A stretch of 64,000 nucleotides of DNA, taken from Desulfobacteraceae bacterium. Its GTDB lineage: Bacteria > Desulfobacterota > Desulfobacteria > Desulfobacterales > Desulfobacteraceae. The position numbers were made by a program, and so were the translations under genes. The DNA lies in the NCBI GenBank assembly GCA_016744295.1, contig JADGEQ010000022.1:1-64000 (forward strand), given 5' to 3'. The notes below the pieces were generated by a model. It saw only the letters and a program-made list of their open reading frames with translations. It had not been told where the DNA came from and ran no database searches. Below, piece by piece: positions 27,108-35,283 of the stretch. Numbering within the stretch: position 1 is the stretch's first letter; every line of letters begins with the position of its first letter.

Positions 27108-27960
27108 GGTCTGTTCCCAGGGAATCTGTCCATGCAGGCAGGGTTAAACCCGCAGGTGACGCGTTGGTCAGGTTAGAGAAAAGTGGGGATCGTTGCCAGG
27201 TGTCTGAACCTGCCCGATAGCCGTAATCCTTGTCAAGTGCGGTGCGCATGGGCCATTGCAGCAGGGTTAGCGGAATGCCCACGGGACAGGCATCCTGGCA
27301 TGCACCGCACCCCACGCAAATATCTGCAAGATGAAAGGCACGGATCATGTGAAAACCAATGGTATCTGCCCCTAGCTGGCCCTGGCTGACCCAGAGATCG
27401 TCTGCAAGTTTACAGGAAGAGCAATTACACAAAGGGCAGGCGTTGCGGCAGCCATAGCACTTGATGCATTTTTCAAATTCCCTCTGCCAAAGATTTTTTC
27501 GCACCTGAATATCCCCTGAAATAAAACCACTTGCACCAGGATCTTCCAGGGGATCAACACCCTTGACAGGGGGTCCGATGACTATGGGTCCGATATCCGT
27601 GGACAAGGGGGTGGGTGTCTCACACAAACAGGCATTTGCCTGGTCCTGATCACAGGCCATCCCAATGATATTCAGCCTTGTTCCATCCATTTGGTTGCGT
27701 TTGATCAGTTCTTTGAGTGCCCGTTCATCACAGCCCCGGCAGATCACCGAAAGTTTATAGTCCCCGGGCAGCTGTCTGACCATGGCGGATGCAAGTTTTG
27801 CCAGAAGCCATTTGGGAGAGAGGACGAGAAAATCCACATCCAACGGGTTTTCGAAAAGATGGGGCGCAACCCCGCTTTCCTGCCGGATCAGTCCGAGGAC
27901 CCCATTGCTTTGGCCTGATTCAATAATTGTTTTTACAATCTTTTTTGCTTGTTCGAGCAT
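27097..27960 (-). CDS. FdhB/hydrogenase-beta-like iron-sulfur protein
   Basis: A 287-residue protein. The first half has 'VICRGCDERALKELIKRNQ', a signature of the FdhB/FrhB-like proteins found beside formate dehydrogenases. The second half has a cysteine-rich 'CIKCYGCRNACPLCNC' and a ferredoxin motif 'CVGCGACQDACPVG'. It probably accepts electrons from FdhA, whose start it overlaps, and passes them toward the MvhD/HdrA pair encoded upstream. No flavin motif can be named with certainty. Confidence 0.75.
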   Translation of the reverse strand: MLEQAKKIVKTIIESGQSNGVLGLIRQESGVAPHLFENPLDVDFLVLSPKWLLAKLASAMVRQLPGDYKLSVICRGCDERALKELIKRNQMDGTRLNIIGMACDQDQANACLCETPTPLSTDIGPIVIGPPVKGVDPLEDPGASGFISGDIQVRKNLWQREFEKCIKCYGCRNACPLCNCSSCKLADDLWVSQGQLGADTIGFHMIRAFHLADICVGCGACQDACPVGIPLTLLQWPMRTALDKDYGYRAGSDTWQRSPLFSNLTNASPAGLTLPAWTDSLGTDHEN

Positions 27961-27969
27961 ATTTACCCC

Positions 27970-28530
27970 CTATTGACCTGATTGACCCGATTTGACTGGT
28001 TGGCCATGAGCGTGACTGGCACCGTTACCGGCATCTGGTTCAATTGTTTGATCTGTTGTCCTGTCCGGTCCTTTGGATTTAAGGGGGGGCAATTTTTCCA
28101 GCAGATTTACAAAATTTTGGATCAGGCCGGCAAATTGATGGGCCTCATGGGCCGTGCCATAGCTGGTTAAAAGCCGCCTTGAATCTATACCCGCCGTATC
28201 CAGAAGAGTTGCAAGCAATCTCATCTGCTTTGCACTTCTGTGATTGGCATTATTATATCTGCACCCATCCAGATGGCAGGCCAGAACGGCAACCCCGTCA
28301 ATCCCCAGGGAAAATGCCCTGATCACCGCATCTGGTTCGACTCTTGCGGCGCACTCAACTGGAATTACCCTGAAATTTTCAGGCATTTGAATTTTTTGCC
28401 TGCCAGCTTCTTCGGCTCCGATCAAAGGACAATACCGGCAGGCAAAGATGATCACCTTTGGATCGACCCTTTTTTGTGTGATATTGCCTGGTGTTTTTTT
28501 TGTTTTTTCTTCTGATATTTGTAGGCTCAT
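27970..28530 (-). CDS. MvhD-like electron-transfer subunit
   Basis: A 186-residue protein whose residues 25-150 match the delta subunit of methyl-viologen hydrogenase (MvhD). 'IIFACRYCPLIGAEEAG' and 'VIPVECAARVEPDAVIRAF' carry cysteines of the [2Fe-2S] site. 'VAVLACHLDGCRYNNANHRS' and 'SYGTAHEAHQFAGLI' complete the family pattern. MvhD docks onto HdrA and feeds it electrons. The gene lies 9 bases before the FdhB-like gene and 49 after hdrA, consistent with an Fdh-MvhD-HdrA bridge. The C-terminal 40 residues are low in complexity. Confidence 0.82.
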   Translation of the reverse strand: MSLQISEEKTKKTPGNITQKRVDPKVIIFACRYCPLIGAEEAGRQKIQMPENFRVIPVECAARVEPDAVIRAFSLGIDGVAVLACHLDGCRYNNANHRSAKQMRLLATLLDTAGIDSRRLLTSYGTAHEAHQFAGLIQNFVNLLEKLPPLKSKGPDRTTDQTIEPDAGNGASHAHGQPVKSGQSGQ

Positions 28531-28579
28531 TTTTCAACTTCCCTGGAATCTGTTACGACTGCAGACCATTCTTGGTGTT

Positions 28580-30382
28580 TCAAAGGTTCGGGTTTGTCTG
28601 GTGGCTGAGATCATTCTCTTTAAAAGCGGTCAAAAGCATGGCCCCAATGGCCCTGGATGTCTGCTCGGGTAATTGAATACTATTGTTGGGGCATACGGAC
28701 ACACAGGTGCCGCAGCCAGTACAGCGTAAGGGATTGACCCTGGATTCAAGCTTGTTGCCCTCGGACAAAAGTTTACACGCCTCAAAGGGGCAGGCTGCAA
28801 CACAATTTCCACACCCTGAACATCCTTTTGTCACCCTGGCAATGGCAAATTTTGATTGTCTGAACCGACTCTTACCTTGATCTGATGGATTGGTTGAAAG
28901 CTGTGATAACGCCTTCATGGCAGCAGCTTGTCCCTGGACAACAGCCTGGTCAGCCAGTACCGGCCATCTTGCAGATCCGCAGACATACACCCCGGGCACA
29001 TCGGTCTGTACCGGGTTCATGAGGGGTTTTACATTGAAAAATCCCTGGGGTTGGTCATGCTGGGAATCGGTATTAAGACGTATATTGCCGAACACCCCTT
29101 TTGTATCAGGATGGGGAGCAAGACCGGTGCTCAATACCACCATTTTGGCTTCAATACTTATTTTTCGGCCCAGACTGACATCAAAACACTCCAGAGACTC
29201 AATTTTTTCTTTGCCCAGGAGGGAAGGGGGGGTGTTGGCATCAAACCTGATAAAGTTTATGCCAAGGCTTCTTGCCCTGCGATAGTATTTTTCCAGTTCA
29301 GCCCCCGGGCACATCATATCCCTGTGAAAAACGATTACCTTTGTTTGAGGATTGTCTGTTTTGATTTGGATGGCGTTTTTCAGGGTTACAGGACAGCAGA
29401 TGCCAGAACAATAGGGATGATTTTCATCCCTGAGGCCAACGCATTGGATAAAAATCACAGGACCTTCCATGGGCAGACCTTTCTTAAGCCTGGCTTCAAG
29501 CTCCATGGCAGATATCATCCCGGGCAGTTGTCTATATCTGTAGAGCCCATGGGGCAGGACAGCCCTGGCGCCTGTGGCCAGAATCACAGCGCCTGCATTC
29601 ACACTGACATTTGCTTCACCAATGGTCATTTCTGCTGTAAAAGAACCTAGATCCCCTTTAATGGAGATAAGTTTTGCAGACAGATGGATGGTGATCAGAG
29701 GATTGGTTTTGATTGCCGACAAATAGGGTAAAAGAAAATTTTCAGGTGTTTGATTGGAGGGGCCTGTATTCTGGATCAGGTTGAGCATTCCCCCCGGCTG
29801 ACCGTTCTTTTCAACCAGATGAACCCTGATGCCTGATCTGGCCAGGGCAGTTGCCGCGCTGAGGCCGGCAGGGCCTGCGCCCACAATAAGAACCGAATTT
29901 TCGGTTTTTAAGTTTGGAAAAGAGGAGGATTCTTGTTCAGCCAGTCCCACAATAGCCATTTTGATCAGGTGCCAGGCTTTTTTTGAGGCAAGAACATGAT
30001 TTTTCTGGTGGATCCATAGGCATGCCTCACGGATATCTGCAATCTCGACAATTGCGTCAACCCCCTGTTTTTTAAGGCCGACCCTGATATTGTCAGCTCT
30101 TGACGAGCAAGAGCAGATCAACACCTTTGATGCGTCACACTCTTGGATTTGATTTGCCATTCCGGAAAAATCCCGGTCCAGGCAGGCTGAGTCGCAGATT
30201 TTCACCTTTTTGACAAAGGGGTATTTGCCGGCAATCTTCTCTTTTACAAGTTCAAGATTAACCCTGCTTGTTTTCTGAATAGATTTTTCAAGAATAGAAC
30301 TTTTTTGATTTAATTTTTTTTGATTTAATTTGTCCGGGCCAAAATCAATCTGGCCGTGGCAACGGCATAAAAAGCATATCAT
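28580..30382 (-). CDS. hdrA: HdrA-like flavin/iron-sulfur electron-bifurcating subunit
   Basis: A 600-residue protein. An N-terminal 'CFLCRCHG' cysteine cluster and a segment ending 'DIREACLWIHQ' are typical of HdrA. 'VLIVGAGPAGLSAATALARSG' near residue 165 binds FAD, with 'GGMLNLIQNTGP' and 'ATGARAVLPHG' further on. 'GVYVCGSARWPVLADQAVVQG' completes the fold. Two ferredoxin motifs end the protein ('CSGCGNCVAACPFEAC', 'CTGCGTCVSVCPNN'). HdrA performs flavin-based bifurcation or confurcation. The MvhD-, Fdh- and HdrC-like genes follow; no HdrB is present. Confidence 0.85.
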   Translation of the reverse strand: MICFLCRCHGQIDFGPDKLNQKKLNQKSSILEKSIQKTSRVNLELVKEKIAGKYPFVKKVKICDSACLDRDFSGMANQIQECDASKVLICSCSSRADNIRVGLKKQGVDAIVEIADIREACLWIHQKNHVLASKKAWHLIKMAIVGLAEQESSSFPNLKTENSVLIVGAGPAGLSAATALARSGIRVHLVEKNGQPGGMLNLIQNTGPSNQTPENFLLPYLSAIKTNPLITIHLSAKLISIKGDLGSFTAEMTIGEANVSVNAGAVILATGARAVLPHGLYRYRQLPGMISAMELEARLKKGLPMEGPVIFIQCVGLRDENHPYCSGICCPVTLKNAIQIKTDNPQTKVIVFHRDMMCPGAELEKYYRRARSLGINFIRFDANTPPSLLGKEKIESLECFDVSLGRKISIEAKMVVLSTGLAPHPDTKGVFGNIRLNTDSQHDQPQGFFNVKPLMNPVQTDVPGVYVCGSARWPVLADQAVVQGQAAAMKALSQLSTNPSDQGKSRFRQSKFAIARVTKGCSGCGNCVAACPFEACKLLSEGNKLESRVNPLRCTGCGTCVSVCPNNSIQLPEQTSRAIGAMLLTAFKENDLSHQTNPNL

Positions 30383-30439
30383 TGGCTCATCCTTTTTGAT
30401 TGGGCTTTTTTAATTGAATCCTTTTTAAATATCTTCATT

Positions 30440-31780
30440 TTAATGGGTCCCTTTACCCATACATGCATGAATGGCTGCACAAGATGCCTGAATCACCGAC
30501 ATTTCCACATCTGCGGGTGCCCTGCAGAATCCGCAGGAAAGTGTCTGGTCCCCATTGTCTCCACTGCCCCCATTGCCACTGATGAATCCATTATCATCTG
30601 TCAATGGCTGGAAATCAGTTCCTGCCTTATCCTGTCCTGCCTTATCCGGTCCTGTTTTATCCGGTCCTGTTTTATTCGGTCCTGTTTTATTCTGGGAACA
30701 AGGATCAAGGGCTCCGTTCAGGACCACCATATCAAAGCGTTGGGTATTTAATTTTCCTGTGAGGGTGTTTTCGTATCGCACTGCGATCCCATCCTTGGAC
30801 GGCAGGGGACAGATAAGACCCGGCCTGCTCCTGACCAGGCTGATGGATTGTTTTTCCACGGCATCCAGATAATAATTATAGTAATTACGGCCCTCGGTGC
30901 GCATGTCAGTGAAAAAGATAACAACTTCAATACCAGGGTTCCGGCGCTTGACCCATCTGGCCTGCTTGAGGGCATGCATGCAGCAGACTGCAGAACAAAA
31001 TGAAAATTTTCTTTGATCCCGTGCACCTGCACACTGGACAAAGGCTATGTGGCTGGGAACCTTACCTTCAGGAGTGAGAATTTCACCCCTGTTGGGTCCT
31101 GCCTCGGCCGTTAATGATTCAAACTCAAGGGAGGTCATGATATTGGGATGGCTGCCATAACCAAATTCCGGCAGGGCAGAAATGTCTGTATCGGCAAAAC
31201 CTGTTGCCCAGATTATATTCTTGGCCGTGATCTCTATTTTTTCTACTTTTCTTGTCATATCCACGGCATTGGTGGGACAGAGTTCCACACATTTGCCACA
31301 TCGGGTGCACAACTCAGTGTCCACAAGAAAAGAGCGGGGCAGGGCATGGGTAAATGTTGGTAAAACAGCATTTTCAGGGCAGATCTCTTCACATTTGCCG
31401 CAGAAGATACAAAGGGTTTCATCAATCATGTTGGGGGTTCGGCTGATGGTCACACGGATCAGTTCTTGCTCTTGTGCCTGGTCCTGGCCTGGATCCTGGC
31501 TGGGGTTTTTTATCCGGGTAATATTATCAATGGCGGAATGGGTATGAACCCTGATCAGAGGGTCCGTCAGGCAGAGCCGGGACTGGGTCCACACAGGACA
31601 AAAGGCGCAATGATCCGTGGGGTAGAGCTTATCAAGCCGTGCAGTCTGGCCTCCCAGCACTGCATCCTTTTCAACCAAATGCACAGGGCAATTGGCACCG
31701 GCAAGGTCAAGGGCCGCAGTAATACCGGCCACACCGCCGCCCACAACGATTACCGGAAATTGTTGATCTGCACACATCAT
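30440..31780 (-). CDS. Second HdrA/QmoA-like flavoprotein
   Basis: A 446-residue FAD protein. 'VIVVGGGVAGITAALDLAGA' is the FAD motif. 'YPTDHCAFCPVWTQSRLC' corresponds to the HdrA/QmoA cysteine insert. Two ferredoxin motifs ('CIFCGKCEEICPENA', 'CTRCGKCVELCPTNA') and an 'ATGFADTDISALPEFGYG' segment follow. The C-terminus 'CGFCRAPADVEMSVIQAS' is typical of HdrA. At residues 362-386 a KTGPD-type pentapeptide repeat inserts into a loop. It probably pairs with the HdrA encoded 57 bases downstream. The start overlaps the Tat polyferredoxin stop. Confidence 0.82.
   Translation of the reverse strand: MMCADQQFPVIVVGGGVAGITAALDLAGANCPVHLVEKDAVLGGQTARLDKLYPTDHCAFCPVWTQSRLCLTDPLIRVHTHSAIDNITRIKNPSQDPGQDQAQEQELIRVTISRTPNMIDETLCIFCGKCEEICPENAVLPTFTHALPRSFLVDTELCTRCGKCVELCPTNAVDMTRKVEKIEITAKNIIWATGFADTDISALPEFGYGSHPNIMTSLEFESLTAEAGPNRGEILTPEGKVPSHIAFVQCAGARDQRKFSFCSAVCCMHALKQARWVKRRNPGIEVVIFFTDMRTEGRNYYNYYLDAVEKQSISLVRSRPGLICPLPSKDGIAVRYENTLTGKLNTQRFDMVVLNGALDPCSQNKTGPNKTGPDKTGPDKAGQDKAGTDFQPLTDDNGFISGNGGSGDNGDQTLSCGFCRAPADVEMSVIQASCAAIHACMGKGTH
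30621..30695. repeat. 15-base tandem repeat inside the second hdrA-like gene
   Basis: Five consecutive 15-base units, from CCTGCCTTATCCTGT to CCTGTTTTATTCTGG, differ by one or two bases each. Because 15 is divisible by three, the array keeps the reading frame and encodes a lysine/threonine/glycine/proline/aspartate repeat on the minus strand. Copy number changes would lengthen or shorten the loop without breaking the gene. Confidence 0.8.
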
Positions 31781-32481
31781 TAATTTTCCTTTTTATCCTT
31801 AGGTATCCCATGGTTTTTTCCGATTTTCTCAACCCGTTTTCTCAGCCAGGTTACCAGATCATCCTGGGCAAATTCATAGGGAGCAACCCTGTCTTCCAAC
31901 CGAACTGCAAAATGATCCTCCCCGGCAGGATAGCGCAGGGCATGTTCATATTTTATTTCAAGGGTACCGGATATGGCCGGGCACCTGCGTAAACAAAGGC
32001 CGCAGCCATTACATTTGTCTGCCACAATTTCGGGATACCTTCGTTTTTTCATTTTAATGGCTTTGGATTTGCACGCCCTATAGCAGTCCTTGCAACGTTT
32101 TTTCTTCTGCCAGGCAAGGCAGGTGTCCTCATTGATCACAGCCTTGCCCAGTATAATTTCTCGTTTTGGAACTTTTTTAATGGCATTGGTGGGACAGATT
32201 CGTACACACTCCATACATATGATGCACTTGGACCCATCCATTACAGGTGTGCCAAAACTTGTCAGTCCGTCCAGAATTGATGCAGGATGCAACGCATTTG
32301 CCTCACACACATCAATACATTGATTGCACCTTGTGCAGGCCTTTAAAAAATCAGACTCAACCAGGGCTGCCGGCGGTCTTACAAGGGGTTTTGCCGGAAC
32401 TGCCTTGATCAGGGTAAAGGCTGAGCCTGATATGAGGGCACCGGCTAAAAACTGAATAAAATTCCTTCGGGAATTTTCCAT
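31780..32481 (-). CDS. Tat-exported NapG-like polyferredoxin
   Basis: A 233-residue protein. 'SRRNFIQFLAGALISGSAF' is a twin-arginine signal, so the protein is expected at the outer face of the cytoplasmic membrane. Four cluster motifs follow: 'CTRCNQCIDVCEANA', 'CIICMECVRICPTNA', 'CKDCYRACKSKA', and 'CNGCGLCLRRCP'. This is the NapG/MauM layout, the partner of NapH-type membrane proteins; one such NapH-like protein is encoded near the end of the same cluster. It opens the Hdr half of the cluster, 99 bases after the AOR gene upstream. Confidence 0.8.
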   Translation of the reverse strand: MENSRRNFIQFLAGALISGSAFTLIKAVPAKPLVRPPAALVESDFLKACTRCNQCIDVCEANALHPASILDGLTSFGTPVMDGSKCIICMECVRICPTNAIKKVPKREIILGKAVINEDTCLAWQKKKRCKDCYRACKSKAIKMKKRRYPEIVADKCNGCGLCLRRCPAISGTLEIKYEHALRYPAGEDHFAVRLEDRVAPYEFAQDDLVTWLRKRVEKIGKNHGIPKDKKEN

Positions 32482-32580
32482 AGGGGGTTCTCCGGGCTAA
32501 TTCAGAGGGTTGCGCCACCATCCTTATGGATAATGGCGGAACCATGATTCTGATATTTGAAATAGATCTAAATGTGTTGA

Positions 32581-34380
32581 TCAGGCGTTTGCCTTTTTGA
32601 CCCCATCGATTGTAAACTCCAATCCAAGGGATTTGAGAGTTGTTTCGGTGGGGATGCCGTTTTCATCCCACCCGAAATAGGCATAGTAGTCATCCTGTAT
32701 TTTTTTCATCTCTTCAGGAGAAAAAACAGCGCCCTTTTTGGGACCTTCGGGCAACGCTTCGGTGAGCATTCTCTTGGGCAGGGTGTCATCCTTGCGGCTG
32801 ATACCCTCGCGAACATTAAAACAACGCTCCAGGGTTTGAATCCGCTTGCCCGTGGTCCAGAAATCCGCCTCGGACATCTTCCATCCGCAAAGGGGGTTTA
32901 AAAGATCAATAAACATCTTGGGAGACCAATACCCTCCGACATAGGAACAGATGGCAAGGGAATTTTGCATGCACCGGTTGGCCTGCTCCTTTGGGGTGTT
33001 TCCTTGATTATCTTCCCCGCCGCAGCTCCCCATGGCATAGCTTACCCCAAAGGGTTTATCTCCCCTGGGGTCATGGGCCGCCATCTCCTTGCCCTTGACA
33101 ATACAGGCATAGTCCATGGCATCATTGCCAATCTCTTGGGCCATTCTTTTGACACCCTTGGAGAGCAGCTCACCCACCTTGCCCTCTTTAAAGGCAATCT
33201 TTTTGATCACCTCAATAACAGCCTCGCCATCCCCCCATTCAAGGGTCATTCCCCCAAGTTCCCTGGCAGTAATGATTTCCCTCTCAAAAAGTTCCATGGC
33301 AAAACCAATGGATCCGCCAACAGATATGGCATCCAGACCCATGGCGTCACACATCTCAATGGCAGCCATCATGAGATCAAAATCGGCAATACCAAGATTA
33401 GAGCCCAAAAGGCCGGCTGTTTCATATTCCGGTCCCCCGGCGATGAGTCCTTCATAATCCCCGCCCCGGATCACCCCGGTTTTCATGCAATGAACAGGGC
33501 AGTTATAACAGGCATTGTGTGACTTCCAGAATCTTCGATTGGCTTCTTCAGCACCGATCTCTTCAATATCCGGATACCAGGTGGTCTGGTAATTATTTGT
33601 GATCAACGAACCTGTAACCTGGTGGTTACGTTCAAGCATGCCTGCTGTGCCCCAGCGTTTGATACCCTGCCAGCCTTCTCTTTTCGCGGCAAATGCTTTG
33701 TTGGCTGCAGCCATCTTGTGAAAGGTTGCAGGATCCGCCACAGGAACCGCTTTTGTCCCCCGGATTACAATGGCTTTGAGCATTTTGTTGCCCATGAGGG
33801 CACCGGCCCCCGTACGGGCAGCCGCCTTGAATCGTTCCACTGATACGCTTGCACACAGCACTTGGTTTTCACCGGCCGGGCCTATGCAGGCCACCTTGGT
33901 GTAGGGGGCGAGACTGTCTTCGATGAGCATCTCCTGGGTCTCGTGGGTATCTTTTCCCCAAACAGCACCGGCATCTTTAAAGGTCACCTTCTCATCCTGG
34001 ATGAACAGGTAAACCGGTTTTTTGGATTTTCCCGTGATCAGAATGCCGTCCCACCCAGCCCATTTGATCTCGTTGCCAAAGAAACTGCCGGCCTCGGCAT
34101 GACTTAACAATCCCGTATAGGGACTCTTGTTGACAAAGCTGCACCGGGTTGAAGGACAGGCCGTTCCTGTAAGAGGACCGGCCCCGATAAACAGGGGGCT
34201 GGCTTCTGCAAAAGGATCCTGTTTCGCCTCAAGTCTGTTAAACAATAAATGTGCACCCAGACCGCTGCCGCCCATATAGCGTTCACAGATTTTAGTATCA
34301 ATCTTTAATACACTGGATTTTTGCTGGGTCAGGTCGATTTCCAATATTTTCCCAAAATATCCGCCTTTTGGAGTTGCCAT
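32581..34380 (-). CDS. Tungsten-type aldehyde:ferredoxin oxidoreductase (second full copy)
   Basis: A 599-residue AOR-family enzyme. Its N-terminal domain has 'GGSGLGAHLLFNRLE', 'GAGPLTGTACPSTRCSFVNKS', and 'AAARTGAGALMGNKMLKAI', typical of the pterin-binding region. The iron-sulfur motif is 'ACYNCPVHC'. 'GPEYETAGLLGSNLG' and 'CDAMGLDAISVG' are the further pterin-contact segments. It oxidises aldehydes (or reduces acids) through a bis-pterin tungsten or molybdenum centre. It has no signal peptide, yet the upstream gene 2 bases away encodes a Tat-signal ferredoxin. The true substrate is unknown. Confidence 0.87.
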   Translation of the reverse strand: MATPKGGYFGKILEIDLTQQKSSVLKIDTKICERYMGGSGLGAHLLFNRLEAKQDPFAEASPLFIGAGPLTGTACPSTRCSFVNKSPYTGLLSHAEAGSFFGNEIKWAGWDGILITGKSKKPVYLFIQDEKVTFKDAGAVWGKDTHETQEMLIEDSLAPYTKVACIGPAGENQVLCASVSVERFKAAARTGAGALMGNKMLKAIVIRGTKAVPVADPATFHKMAAANKAFAAKREGWQGIKRWGTAGMLERNHQVTGSLITNNYQTTWYPDIEEIGAEEANRRFWKSHNACYNCPVHCMKTGVIRGGDYEGLIAGGPEYETAGLLGSNLGIADFDLMMAAIEMCDAMGLDAISVGGSIGFAMELFEREIITARELGGMTLEWGDGEAVIEVIKKIAFKEGKVGELLSKGVKRMAQEIGNDAMDYACIVKGKEMAAHDPRGDKPFGVSYAMGSCGGEDNQGNTPKEQANRCMQNSLAICSYVGGYWSPKMFIDLLNPLCGWKMSEADFWTTGKRIQTLERCFNVREGISRKDDTLPKRMLTEALPEGPKKGAVFSPEEMKKIQDDYYAYFGWDENGIPTETTLKSLGLEFTIDGVKKANA

Positions 34381-34382
34381 GG

Positions 34383-35096
34383 CTATTCTTTCCTTTCTCC
34401 GTCTTCATTTGGATAAAACATACTCTGTATCATGTCAGCACCGGCATCTTCCGCCGTGATATTCCGATAGGCCATATTTACGCCAAATCCGCTGTTTCCC
34501 GCTATCAGGCAGGCTCCCAGGGAATTACCCGCCTGTTCATTACAGGCCTTTACGCATTCAGGATCTCCTCCGCACATGTCGCACATCAGCGGCATGCCAT
34601 TGTCTGGATTTCTCCGGACAAACTGGGTTGGGCAGGCTTCCATGCATTTGTTGCACTTGCCTCCCAGACAAAGTTTCGGGTCCAGCTTGATGCCATTGGT
34701 TTTTGGATCCTTTACAAGGGCTTTGGGTGTGGTGGGACAGGCTTTGATACAGGGGCTGTCCTCGCAATGCCAGCAAATCACCGGCACATCCACGACGCCT
34801 CTGTACTTGAGTACATGGATACGGGACATGGAGGGACGGACAAGTCCTTCGTGGTGGAGGCTGCAGGCGTATTCACATGCCCTGCAGCCGGTACAATTTT
34901 GACGTTCTGCAAAAAGATATTTCATGGCCGGCTTAACAGCCGGTTTCTGGTCAGCCTTTGCAGGTCTTGGAATAGTCGCTGTTGCAGCAACCACGGCAAC
35001 ACCCGCTGCTGCAGTTCCCACACGCTTTAAAAAACTGCGGCGAGACGTCTTTTTTTCCAAAACCTCTTGACTGATATTGTCGTCTCTATTACTCAT
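34383..35096 (-). CDS. Tat-exported ferredoxin, partner of the second AOR
   Basis: A 237-residue protein. 'SRRSFLKRVGTAAAGVAVVA' is a twin-arginine signal. The body has the four-cluster HybA/DmsB-type pattern: 'CTGCRACEYACS', 'CWHCEDSPCIKACP', 'CLGGKCNKCMEACP', and 'CDMCGGDPECVKACNEQA'. It is encoded two bases before the AOR gene. In E. coli a similar YdhY-YdhV pair exists. Either the AOR is carried across the membrane bound to this protein, or the signal is used only for membrane anchoring. The sequence alone does not decide this. Confidence 0.83.
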   Translation of the reverse strand: MSNRDDNISQEVLEKKTSRRSFLKRVGTAAAGVAVVAATATIPRPAKADQKPAVKPAMKYLFAERQNCTGCRACEYACSLHHEGLVRPSMSRIHVLKYRGVVDVPVICWHCEDSPCIKACPTTPKALVKDPKTNGIKLDPKLCLGGKCNKCMEACPTQFVRRNPDNGMPLMCDMCGGDPECVKACNEQAGNSLGACLIAGNSGFGVNMAYRNITAEDAGADMIQSMFYPNEDGERKE

Positions 35097-35283
35097 TGGT
35101 TTTCCTCCGGATTTAAAAAAGGCTGTTTCCAGCGACTTTTAAGCGTTTTATCAGGAGCGGGTTTCAGCCGCACATACAAAGCAGCAATTGTCCAAAGCAG
35201 CAATCGCCTAAAACAACAATCACCATTTTTTGCCGGTCAAAATTGCCGCTCCTAATTTACTTTAAACTAAAATTTTTCGGCTA

